From: Gemmatimonadota bacterium
GTDB lineage: Bacteria; Gemmatimonadota; Gemmatimonadetes; Gemmatimonadales; GWC2-71-9
Assembly (NCBI GenBank): GCA_016180765.1
Contig: JACPAP010000171.1
Location: 1 to 6,858 of the forward strand
DNA: 6,858 nucleotides
Reading direction: 5' to 3'
This document shows positions 1-5,616 of the stretch, piece after piece (position 1 is the first letter of the stretch; each line of letters begins with the position of its first letter). Below the pieces are notes generated by a model. That model was not told where the DNA came from and ran no database searches. It saw only the letters and a program-made list of their open reading frames with translations. The translations under genes and the position numbers were made by a program.

Positions 1-378
1 CTCCGGCGTCTTGGCGGTGAACTCGTCGGCCACGCTGCGGGCGAGGCGGGCAGCCGCGGCGTTCAGCTCCCGCACGATGGCCTCCAGGCCGTAGTCGGAC
101 TGCGAAATCCGGGTGCCGTTGAAGGTGTTGGTCTCGATGATGTCCGCGCCGGCCTCGAGGTAGGCGCGGTGAATGTCCCGGATCACGTCCGGCCGAGTGA
201 GCGACAGGAGATCGTGGTCGCCCTTGAGCGGCCGCGGGTGGTCGGCGAACCGCGTACCACGAAAGTCCTCTTCGGTCACGCCATGGCGTTGGATCATGGT
301 CCCCATCGCACCGTCGAGGATCAGGATCCGCTGCCCGAGCAGCTCGCGCAGCCGGTGTCGGACTTCTTTGCCGCTCAT
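1..378 (-). CDS. metH: Cobalamin-dependent methionine synthase, N-terminal part (cut by window edge)
   Basis: This is the first 126 codons of 5-methyltetrahydrofolate-homocysteine methyltransferase, the cytoplasmic B12 enzyme that makes methionine and tetrahydrofolate. The visible part is the start of the homocysteine-binding (S-methyltransferase) barrel: ILDGAMGTMIQ at residues 20-30, an LLSLTRPDVI segment near 57-66, EAGADIIETNTFNGT at 75-89, and an ISQSDYGLE / AAAARLARSVADE region at 91-119. These match the E. coli MetH N-terminus closely. The zinc-binding cysteines, folate, cobalamin and reactivation domains lie beyond the left edge, so intactness cannot be judged. The ATG at 378-376 is preceded by GGAG (386-383) four bases upstream, and the family motifs begin at the expected distance. 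It lies downstream of odhA-yggT-yggU on the same strand, but a 365-bp gap with its own promoter and terminator separates them, so independent transcription is likely. Confidence 0.95.
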   Translation of the reverse strand, partial: MSGKEVRHRLRELLGQRILILDGAMGTMIQRHGVTEEDFRGTRFADHPRPLKGDHDLLSLTRPDVIRDIHRAYLEAGADIIETNTFNGTRISQSDYGLEAIVRELNAAAARLARSVADEFTAKTPE

Positions 379-399
379 GGAACTCCGTCGTTACTGGTG

Positions 400-469
400 A
401 AGCGTGAAACGTGAAACGATGCTAGTGGGCTCACCGCGTTTCACGTCTCACACTTCACGTTTCACGCTT
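400..469. repeat. Inverted repeat made of GTGAAAC heptads
   Basis: The 16 bases at 400-415 (AAGCGTGAAACGTGAA) are the exact reverse complement of 454-469. Nested inside, 411-418 (GTGAAACG) is the exact reverse complement of 437-444. Each arm is itself a run of 7-base units of the form CGTGAAA, so either strand can fold in more than one register. It sits 22 bp upstream of the metH start codon and downstream of the terminator-like hairpin. As RNA it would form a long hairpin just ahead of the metH ribosome-binding site. It may be a dispersed intergenic repeat; its function is unknown. Confidence 0.85.
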
Positions 470-475
470 TCCATC

Positions 476-522
476 AAACAAAATCCCCGGCCGCTAGAAA
501 GCACGCCGGGGTCGGGCTTTTT
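476..522 (-). terminator. Terminator-like hairpin upstream of metH (possibly bidirectional)
   Basis: CCCCGGC at 485-491 and GCCGGGG at 505-511 form a perfect 7-bp stem with a 13-nt loop. Reading the minus strand, the stem is followed at once by ATTTTGTTT (484-476), the arrangement of an intrinsic terminator. On the plus strand a run of five T (518-522) follows after TCGGGC, so it could act in both directions, but no gene lies upstream on the plus strand. On the minus strand it could end the odhA-yggT-yggU transcript, end a short RNA started at the promoter near 577, or attenuate metH. Confidence 0.6.
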
Positions 523-536
523 AGCGACTTGTTTAA

Positions 537-566
537 CGTGGCCGCAATATGCCGCAAATCGCCACG
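537..566 (-). other. Small stem-loop in the putative metH leader
   Basis: On the minus strand CGTGGC (566-561) pairs exactly with GCCACG (542-537), enclosing an 18-nt loop. The loop and 3' arm carry two direct copies of TTGCGGC, starting 10 bases apart (plus-strand GCCGCAA at 541-547 and 551-557). It lies about 11 nt into the transcript predicted from the adjacent promoter. An alternative pairing of 531-542 with 604-615 (11 of 12 complementary) exists in DNA, but would be available only to read-through transcripts starting further upstream. Confidence 0.4.
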
Positions 567-584
567 GAATCAGTTGTGCCACTC

Positions 585-613
585 AATGTACCCGCGGGGG
601 CCTGCCACGTCAA
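585..613 (-). promoter_or_regulatory. Sigma70-type promoter directed toward metH
   Basis: On the minus strand TTGACG (613-608, five of six matches to TTGACA) is followed by a 17-bp spacer and then TACATT (590-585, four of six matches to TATAAT). The expected start of transcription is near 578-577. It is the best promoter-like site I found in the intergenic regions I examined by eye. It points at metH through a leader of about 200 nt that contains the stem-loop, terminator-like hairpin and heptad repeat. Promoter consensus can differ between phyla, so this rests on spacing and match alone. Confidence 0.5.
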
Positions 614-692
614 ACCGCGCGCCGTTTCGCAACGATGGGCCACGTCCCGCGGCAATTCGGTCTCTTCACTCCCCCACCGACCCGCGGCGCCA

Positions 693-720
693 CCCAGCCC
701 AACGGTCTGAGCGGGCTGGG
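693..720 (-). other. GC hairpin downstream of yggU
   Basis: CCCAGCCC (693-700) and GGGCTGGG (713-720) form a perfect 8-bp stem with a 12-nt loop, 23 bp past the yggU stop codon. There is no T run on either side, so it is not a standard intrinsic terminator. It could protect the 3' end of the operon mRNA or assist termination by another mechanism. Confidence 0.45.
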
Positions 721-760
721 CGTCCAACGAATGCCAAGGGCGCCTAACGAACGCCAAGTC
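721..760. repeat. Imperfect 20-bp tandem duplication across the yggU stop
   Basis: Bases 721-740 and 741-760 agree at 15 of 20 positions, sharing blocks such as AACGAA and GCCAAG. The copy inside yggU holds the TAG stop codon (746-744); in the copy downstream the equivalent codon reads TGG. This looks like an old local duplication at the gene end. It has no evident function. Confidence 0.55.
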
Positions 761-1022
761 GGTCAAGCACGGTCGCCCCGTCGAGGCCGACAACCGCCAC
801 CCGTTTCCGCCGCCCCGTGCTGCCCGCCGCCAACCGCACCTGGGCCGCGGGCAGGGCGAGGCGTTGGGACAGGAACCGAAGCAACTCGCCGTTGGCGGCC
901 CCGTCCACCGGCGGCGCCGCCACCCGGATCTTGATCGCGTCCCCATGCCACCCCACGATTTCCGTCCGCTGGGCCCGCGGTTGCACGTGCACGAGGAGCG
1001 ATGCTGTTGGCGTTGAGCCCAC
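744..1022 (-). CDS. DUF167 (YggU) family small protein
   Basis: This 92-residue protein belongs to the conserved DUF167/YggU family, whose biochemical role is unknown. The family pattern is clear: VHVQPRAQRTEIVG at residues 11-24, then IKIRVAAPPVDGAANGELLRFL at 30-51 with the hallmark P-x-x-G-x-A-N core, and a VRLAAGSTGRRKRVAVVGL strand-turn-strand at 62-80. Length is typical (about 80-110). The start is taken as GTG (1022-1020). The start is unsure because the 22 bp between the yggT stop and this codon consist entirely of CGGGAAA-type heptads, leaving no conventional ribosome-binding site except the purine-rich repeat itself; the in-frame GTG codons at residues 11 and 13 are less likely starts. 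It follows yggT on the same strand, a common pairing in bacteria, and probably closes the odhA-yggT-yggU operon. Confidence 0.88.
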   Translation of the reverse strand: MGSTPTASLLVHVQPRAQRTEIVGWHGDAIKIRVAAPPVDGAANGELLRFLSQRLALPAAQVRLAAGSTGRRKRVAVVGLDGATVLDRLGVR

Positions 1023-1044
1023 GTTTCCCGTTTCCCGTTTTCCG
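1023..1044 (-). repeat. Three CGGGAAA heptads filling the yggT-yggU gap
   Basis: The whole 22-bp gap between the yggT stop and the yggU GTG is, on the minus strand, CGGAAAA, CGGGAAA, CGGGAAA and a final C. The unit differs by one base from the CGTGAAA heptads ahead of metH. The GGGAAA of the last unit lies 1-6 bases before the start codon and is the only purine-rich stretch that could help ribosome binding. Confidence 0.8.
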
Positions 1045-1614
1045 TCACAGCAGGTTCATCAGCCAGCTCAGCGCGATCCGAATGCCAAACCACGCCACCA
1101 GCGGCGTGATGTCGATCATGCCGATCGGCGGGATGATCCGGCGGAGCGGCTCCACGATCCAGTCGGTGAGCAGGTACGCCGGCCGCATCCAGCGACTGTA
1201 CCGGAACACGCCGAACCACGACGCGATCACGCGTACGATCAACGCGATCAGGACGAGCTGTCCCAGGTAATACACCGCCAGGCGCAACACGCCGCGTGGG
1301 CCCGCGGTGGCCGCGAACGAGGCCCGCCCCAACTGGACGACCAGCCACTGCGCCACCGTGATGACCAGGATGCCGCCCACCACCACCAGGCCGAGCAGCC
1401 ACCAGGGGGCGTGCTGGGGGTTGCCGCCGCGCCGCAAGACCCAGCGTTCCATCGGATTGATGATCGGATCGGTGAGCGTCCGGATGAGCCGTGCCGCGCC
1501 GCTGAAGGGACTGATGCGGCGGGTCCGCACCGCCCAAGACCCCAACGCGATCACCGCGCTCAGCACCAACACGGCGAACACGGCGTACCGCAGCAGATCA
1601 AACAGGGAGTTCAA
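1045..1614 (-). CDS. YggT-family integral membrane protein
   Basis: This 189-residue inner-membrane protein contains two YggT repeats. The first covers about residues 25-95, with RLIRTLTDPIINPMERWV at 42-59 followed by a hydrophobic helix near 71-96. The second covers about 110-189, with RPAYLLTDWIVEPLRRIIPP at 144-163 and a final helix near 170-189. A further helix spans about 7-26. Two-repeat members usually have this length. The family is widespread and linked in various bacteria to cell-division gene neighbourhoods, turgor or osmotic phenotypes and cofactor assembly, but no reaction is established. The start is TTG (1614-1612), 12 bp after the odhA stop, with AGAGGG (1626-1621) at good ribosome-binding distance; no other start codon lies before the first membrane helix. 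Tight spacing implies co-transcription and perhaps translational coupling with odhA. Confidence 0.9.
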   Translation of the reverse strand: MNSLFDLLRYAVFAVLVLSAVIALGSWAVRTRRISPFSGAARLIRTLTDPIINPMERWVLRRGGNPQHAPWWLLGLVVVGGILVITVAQWLVVQLGRASFAATAGPRGVLRLAVYYLGQLVLIALIVRVIASWFGVFRYSRWMRPAYLLTDWIVEPLRRIIPPIGMIDITPLVAWFGIRIALSWLMNLL

Positions 1615-1626
1615 CTCCCGCCCTCT

Positions 1627-4600
1627 TCACGCCAGCGCTTCCCGCACCAGCCGTTCCTGCTCCGCGCGATGCGCCGCCGGATAGCCCTCTGCGGGACTGG
1701 AGCGCTCGGGTCGCGAGATGTGGCGCACCGGCGTCGCGTCGCCGGCGACCGTCTCCAGCTGCGGCACGACCCATTTGCGCGCGCCCATGTTGGACGGCTC
1801 CTCCTGCAGCCAGACCACCTCGCGCAGGGCGGGGTATTCACTGAGGAGGTGGAGCACTTCGTCCTGCGGGAACGGATAGAGCAGCTCGATCCGTCCCACC
1901 GCCACGTGTCCGGCTTCGGCGCGCCGCTTCGCGGTGACCACGTCGTAGTACACCTTGCCGGAGCACAATACCAGTCGCGTCACGGCGTTCTTCTTGGCGA
2001 CCAGGGTCGGATCATCCACCACCGGGTGGAACCGCCCCTCGGTGAGCTCCCGCGCCGACGAGGTGGCCTGGGGCAGCCGCAGCAGGCTCTTGGGCGTCAT
2101 GACGATGAGCGGCCGGATCTCGGCGTGCCTGCCCTGGCGCCGCAGCAGGTGGAAGTACTGCGCCGGCGTGGAGCAGTTGGCCACCCGGATGTTGCCTTCC
2201 GCCCCCAGCGCCAGGTACCGCTCCAGCCGCGCACTCGAGTGCTCCGGCCCCTGGCCCTCGTAGCCATGCGGCAGCAACAGGCCGAGCCGCGACGTCTGCC
2301 CCCACTTCGCCAGTCCGGCGATGATGAACTGGTCGATGATGATCTCGGCCCCGTTGGCGAAGTCGCCGAACTGGGCCTCCCAAAGGACCAGCGCCTCCGG
2401 CGCGGCGACGCTGTAGCCGTAGTCGAAGCCCATGACGGCGTACTCGGAGAGGGGGCTGTTGTGCAGTTCGAACGCCGCCCGGGCCTGCGGCAGATGGTGG
2501 ATGGGCGTGTAGCGATGGCCCGTCTCCGCGTCATGCAGCACCAGATGCCGCTGGCTGAAGGTGCCGCGCTCGCTGTCCTGGCCACTCAGCCGCACCGGCA
2601 CGCCGTCGGCCAGGAGCGAAGCGAACGCCAAAGCCTCCGCGTGCCCCCAATCGATGGCCGGCTGATCCCCCAGCGCGTCGCGACGACGGTCCAACTGCTT
2701 GGCCAGCTTGGGATTGACCGTGAAGCCCTCGGGTAACGCCAGCAGCCCGTCGTTGAGCTCGCGCAGCAGTTCGGCAGGCACAGCGGTTACGGGTTCAGCC
2801 GGCGGGGCCCACTGACCGGAGATCCGGACCGGCTCCTCGCCCTCGCCCTTGAGGTCTTCGCGCAGCCCCTGCTGCGTCCGCACCAGTAGCTGATATTGCT
2901 TCTGGTCCATCTCGTCCGCGGCGGCTTGGGTCAACACGCCGTCTCGCACCAGCGCCGTGGCGTACAGCTCGCGCACCGTCGGGTGCCGGTCGATCCGTTG
3001 GTACATGACCGGCTGGGTGTAGCGGGGCTCGTCGCCCTCGTTATGACCGTGCCGCCGATAGCCCACCAAGTCGATCACGCAATCGTGCCGGAACTTCTCA
3101 CGATACATCATGCCGAGCCGCACGGCCGCGATGCAGGCCTCCGGATCGTCCGCGTTCACGTGGATGATGGGGACGTCGAAGCCTTTGGCCAGGTCACTGG
3201 CGAAATCGGTGGAGCGGGCCTCCCAGGGGTCGGTGGTGAAGCCCACCTGATTGTTGGTGATGATGTGCAGCGTGCCGCCGGTTCCGTAGCCCTCGAGCCG
3301 CGCCAGGTTGAACGTTTCGGCCACGACGCCCTGTGCCGCGAAAGCGGCATCGCCGTGAATCAGGATCGGCAAGACCCGCGCAGGATCGTGCTGGGCCTTG
3401 GGCTGGGTCCGCGTGGTCTGCACCGCGCGGGCGCGCCCCTCCACCACGGGGTTCACCGCCTCGAGGTGACTCGGGTTGGGCATGAGGACGATGTCGATGG
3501 TCCGGCCGTCAGGCGTGCTGAACCTGCCGGTGGCGCCGTGGTGGTATTTCACGTCGCCCGTACCGCCCTTGGGCGTGAGCGTCTCCTCCACCTGCCTGCC
3601 GCCCTCGAACTCCGCCAGCAGCGTCTCGTAGGGCAAGCCTACGACGTGGGTGAGCACGTTGAGCCGCCCGCGGTGGGCCATGCCCATCACCACCTCGCGC
3701 GCGCCGTGCGCGGCCGCGATGGCCGATGCCCAGTGCAACATGGGCACCAGCAGGTCCACGCCTTCGATGCCGAACCGCTTGTGGCCCAGGTACGCCTTGT
3801 GGAGGAACCGCTCCAGCGTGTCCACCTTGGTGAGCACGTCCAGCAGGCGCACCCGCTCCTCGGGCGGGAGCGGCGCGCGATGCTGCCAGGACTCGATCAC
3901 TTGACGCAGCCAGACGCGCTGCTCGTGGCTCGCGATGTGCTCGATCTCGTAGGCCATGGTGCCGCAGTAGGTCTCGCGAAGCCGAGGGAGCGCGTCGGCC
4001 AGGGTTTCGCCCGGCACGTACACCCGCAGCGCTTTGGCCGGAATCCGCCGCATGATCTCGGGGGTGAGCTCGTGGGGACCCGGGTCCACGGCCGGGTCAC
4101 CCTTGGGCTCCGTGCCCAGGGGGTCGAGCCGCGCGCACAAGTAGCCATGAGTGCGATGGGCGCGGACCAGTGACATGGCGGCGGCTATTAACTGTTCCCC
4201 AACCCCTATCCCCGCCTTCGCAGGGGCCAGAGGGGCCGCAGCGGCCGCAGCAGTCCCGGGGGCGGCGGACATTGTGCCCCCAGGCGTCGCCTCTGCGGCC
4301 TCCGCGGCCCCTCCGCCCGACGCCATCCCAAAGGCCTCCGCGACCTGCTGGTAGAACCGCTCTTCGCCCTGGAGTAGTTGGTCCACGGCGCGCAGGAACA
4401 TCCCTGACTCCGCACCCTGGACGATGCGGTTATCGTAGGTGCTGGTGAGCGTCATCAGCCGGCGGCCCGCCACCTCGCGGATCGCCCCGGTGGCGATGAT
4501 CGAGCCCTGGCCGTTCATCAGCCGGGGCACCGACGCGACCGTCCCGATGGTCCCTGGGTTGGTCAGCGTGATGGTGCCACCCTGGTAGGCGTCCGGCAGG

Positions 4601-5277
4601 AGCTTGCCGTCTCGCGCGCCGGTCACCAGCCGCTCGTACTCCGCGTGGAACTCGGCGAAGGTCATCCGATCGGCATACTTGATCACCGGAACCAGGAGCC
4701 CGCGACTCCCGTCCCTGCGTTCCACGTCCACCGCCAGACCCAGGTGAACGCCGTCAGGGTCGAGCCGGTGCGGCGCGCCGTCCACGTCCACCACCGCGCG
4801 CACCATCGCCCGGAACTGCTGCGCCGCGCGCACGATGGCCCAGCCCACGAAGTGGGTGAAGGACAGCTTGATCTCTCGCGACGACAGGCCCTGATTCAGC
4901 CGGGCGCGGGCGTCCCACAATCGCGACACGTCCACCTCGCGGAACGAGGTCGCGGTAGGGACGTGGAGGGAGGTTTGCATGTTCTCGAGCAGGCGCAGGG
5001 CCGGTCCCTTGATGGGCTCAAGAGAGGCGGCAGAGGCCGGAGGGGCCGCAGGAGCCGGAGGAGCCGGTGAGGCCGCAGAAGCGGCAGGGGGAGCAGCTGT
5101 TGCAGCTCGCTCTTCTGCCGCTTCGCCCGCCGACGGGGTCTCAGGTCGGAGCCCCTTCATTCCGTTCTCAAACAACTCCCGCCACTCCGGCGGGACGGAA
5201 TTGGGATCGCGCAGATAGTCTTCATAAAGCGCCTGCGCGAACCCGGAATTGACGGTCTCGAAGATGTTCTCGAACAA
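1627..5277 (-). CDS. odhA: 2-oxoglutarate dehydrogenase E1 fused to an E2-like acyltransferase domain (OdhA/KGD type)
   Basis: This 1216-residue protein is the multifunctional form of the TCA-cycle 2-oxoglutarate dehydrogenase E1 known from corynebacteria and mycobacteria. Domains in order: E1 N-terminal segment (1-43, with LYEDYLRDPNSVPPEWRELF at 17-36); Ala/Pro linker (44-88); E2 catalytic-type domain (about 89-317); second Ala-rich linker (318-352); thiamine-diphosphate E1 (353-1216). Visible E1 motifs include MGMAHRGRLNVL (531-542), KYHHG (577-581), HGDAAF (641-646), the cofactor NN (675-676), RRHGHNEGDEP (741-751), the cofactor-activating Glu in SPLSEYAVMGFDYGYS (E945), and LPHGYEGQGPEHSSARLERY (1002-1021). 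There is no lipoyl domain, so a separate lipoylated E2 and an E3 are needed. The odd feature is D-N-R at 282-284, where the acyltransferase family has D-H-R. Start is TTG; an in-frame TAG lies 11 codons upstream, and the N-terminal motif leaves no better choice. yggT follows after 12 bp. Confidence 0.96.
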   Translation of the reverse strand: MFENIFETVNSGFAQALYEDYLRDPNSVPPEWRELFENGMKGLRPETPSAGEAAEERAATAAPPAASAASPAPPAPAAPPASAASLEPIKGPALRLLENMQTSLHVPTATSFREVDVSRLWDARARLNQGLSSREIKLSFTHFVGWAIVRAAQQFRAMVRAVVDVDGAPHRLDPDGVHLGLAVDVERRDGSRGLLVPVIKYADRMTFAEFHAEYERLVTGARDGKLLPDAYQGGTITLTNPGTIGTVASVPRLMNGQGSIIATGAIREVAGRRLMTLTSTYDNRIVQGAESGMFLRAVDQLLQGEERFYQQVAEAFGMASGGGAAEAAEATPGGTMSAAPGTAAAAAAPLAPAKAGIGVGEQLIAAAMSLVRAHRTHGYLCARLDPLGTEPKGDPAVDPGPHELTPEIMRRIPAKALRVYVPGETLADALPRLRETYCGTMAYEIEHIASHEQRVWLRQVIESWQHRAPLPPEERVRLLDVLTKVDTLERFLHKAYLGHKRFGIEGVDLLVPMLHWASAIAAAHGAREVVMGMAHRGRLNVLTHVVGLPYETLLAEFEGGRQVEETLTPKGGTGDVKYHHGATGRFSTPDGRTIDIVLMPNPSHLEAVNPVVEGRARAVQTTRTQPKAQHDPARVLPILIHGDAAFAAQGVVAETFNLARLEGYGTGGTLHIITNNQVGFTTDPWEARSTDFASDLAKGFDVPIIHVNADDPEACIAAVRLGMMYREKFRHDCVIDLVGYRRHGHNEGDEPRYTQPVMYQRIDRHPTVRELYATALVRDGVLTQAAADEMDQKQYQLLVRTQQGLREDLKGEGEEPVRISGQWAPPAEPVTAVPAELLRELNDGLLALPEGFTVNPKLAKQLDRRRDALGDQPAIDWGHAEALAFASLLADGVPVRLSGQDSERGTFSQRHLVLHDAETGHRYTPIHHLPQARAAFELHNSPLSEYAVMGFDYGYSVAAPEALVLWEAQFGDFANGAEIIIDQFIIAGLAKWGQTSRLGLLLPHGYEGQGPEHSSARLERYLALGAEGNIRVANCSTPAQYFHLLRRQGRHAEIRPLIVMTPKSLLRLPQATSSARELTEGRFHPVVDDPTLVAKKNAVTRLVLCSGKVYYDVVTAKRRAEAGHVAVGRIELLYPFPQDEVLHLLSEYPALREVVWLQEEPSNMGARKWVVPQLETVAGDATPVRHISRPERSSPAEGYPAAHRAEQERLVREALA
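4222..4326 (-). repeat. Second Ala-rich linker of OdhA, GCC/GAGGC-type repetitive coding sequence
   Basis: Codons for residues 318-352 join the E2-like domain to the E1 domain and are almost all Ala, Gly, Pro and Glu. The DNA has reiterated GGCCGC, GAGGCCGC and GCAGAGGC blocks. It is likely a flexible, fast-evolving linker. Low-complexity GC repeats like this are prone to slippage, but the frame is intact here. Confidence 0.6.
5014..5148 (-). repeat. First Ala/Pro linker of OdhA with the GAAGCGGCAG repeat core
   Basis: Codons for residues 44-88 join the E1 N-terminal segment to the E2-like domain and are Ala/Pro/Ser-rich. The DNA contains GAAGCGGCAG on the plus strand at 5078-5087 and its exact reverse complement at 5115-5124. 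The same 10-base core occurs twice, also inverted, in the intergenic repeat at 5598-5674. This suggests the linker shares an origin with, or has been expanded by, the same kind of short repeat. Confidence 0.6.
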
Positions 5278-5376
5278 GAGCGTGGTCGCCCTGGGAGTGG
5301 AGGTCGGCTACCTAGCGGAAGATAACGTCCCTCCGCCCCTCACGCCTCTGACGCCCCGCCGCACGACTCCGTAGTT

Positions 5377-5616
5377 TCAGCACCACGGGCAACGTCGGTC
5401 CTCGCCGAGTTCACCAAGTTGCACGACGATCTCCGGCGTCTGCTCCAGGAGCTCGACGGTTACGACCTTGGGGCTGCCAAGGTCCAGTCACCGTTCGCCA
5501 AGTGGCTGAGGTATAAGCTGGGGTCCGCCGTCGCGCTGCAGATGGCGCACGACCGCCGGCACCTGTGGCAGGCGCGAGAGGCGGTGGAGACGTATCAGCG
5601 GCAGAAGCGGCAGTAG
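5377..5616 (+). pseudogene. DinB-family protein, C-terminal remnant
   Basis: The reading frame resembles only the last part of DinB-family (DinB/YfiT-like four-helix) proteins. It has an LAEFTKLHDDLRRLL helix, then SPFAKWLRYKLGSAVALQMAHDRRHLWQA, the usual final helix with the H-x3-H-type histidine pattern. Full-length members have about 150-180 residues. Here the frame is closed by a TAA at 5323-5325, and only about 80 residues can be read as DinB-like. No ATG or GTG occurs; the first possible start is a TTG at 5419, giving 65 residues without the N-terminal metal ligand. The odhA start at 5277 leaves no room for the missing half. It is probably a broken gene, though a short expressed protein from 5419 is possible. 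Its TAG stop lies inside the inverted repeat 5598-5674. Confidence 0.6.

Larger units (their letters stand above)
379..743. other. 365-bp non-coding region between yggU and metH
   Basis: I see no credible gene here. Reading in the direction of metH (minus strand), it contains a 20-bp imperfect tandem duplication that begins inside the yggU stop region, a GC hairpin (720-693), a sigma70-like promoter (613-585), a small stem-loop (566-537), a terminator-like hairpin (511-485), and an inverted repeat built of GTGAAAC heptads (400-469). The open frames crossing it have no family resemblance and look like GC-rich shadow reading. The density of signals suggests a transcription boundary plus a metH leader or a short RNA. 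Confidence 0.75.

Noticed and set aside
400..469. CRISPR-like repeat
   Set aside because: The units are 7 bases, contiguous and inverted, without unique spacers of constant length, and there are no cas genes nearby.
533..565. 10-residue GTG-started leader peptide in the metH leader
   Set aside because: It has no ribosome-binding site and no run of Met codons as expected for methionine attenuation. Its overlap with the stem-loop looks accidental.
379..620. Known SAM, SAH or cobalamin riboswitch upstream of metH
   Set aside because: Such switches are common before metH, so I looked for their conserved cores on the minus strand and could not recognise any. The leader is reported only as an undefined candidate.
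404..934. 176-codon open frame on the plus strand in the yggU-metH gap
   Set aside because: It begins inside the heptad repeat, passes through the terminator-like hairpin and runs antisense into yggU. The translation is low-complexity and unrecognisable.
533..1537. 334-codon open frame on the minus strand overlapping yggT and yggU
   Set aside because: It is out of frame with both genes, which have convincing family motifs, and it runs on through the non-coding region.
817..2736. 639-codon open frame on the plus strand
   Set aside because: It runs antisense to metabolic genes with clear family motifs (yggU, yggT, odhA), has a His/Arg/Gln-rich low-complexity translation and crosses gene boundaries. 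It is a typical GC-rich shadow frame.
2896..4173. 425-codon open frame on the plus strand
   Set aside because: Entirely antisense to the E1 part of odhA, with a composition explained by reading the opposite strand of high-GC codons. No recognisable domain.
5385..5410. Sigma54-like promoter (GG and GC elements) upstream of odhA
   Set aside because: The spacing between the GG and GC elements is one base short of what sigma54 promoters need, and the rest of the consensus is poor.
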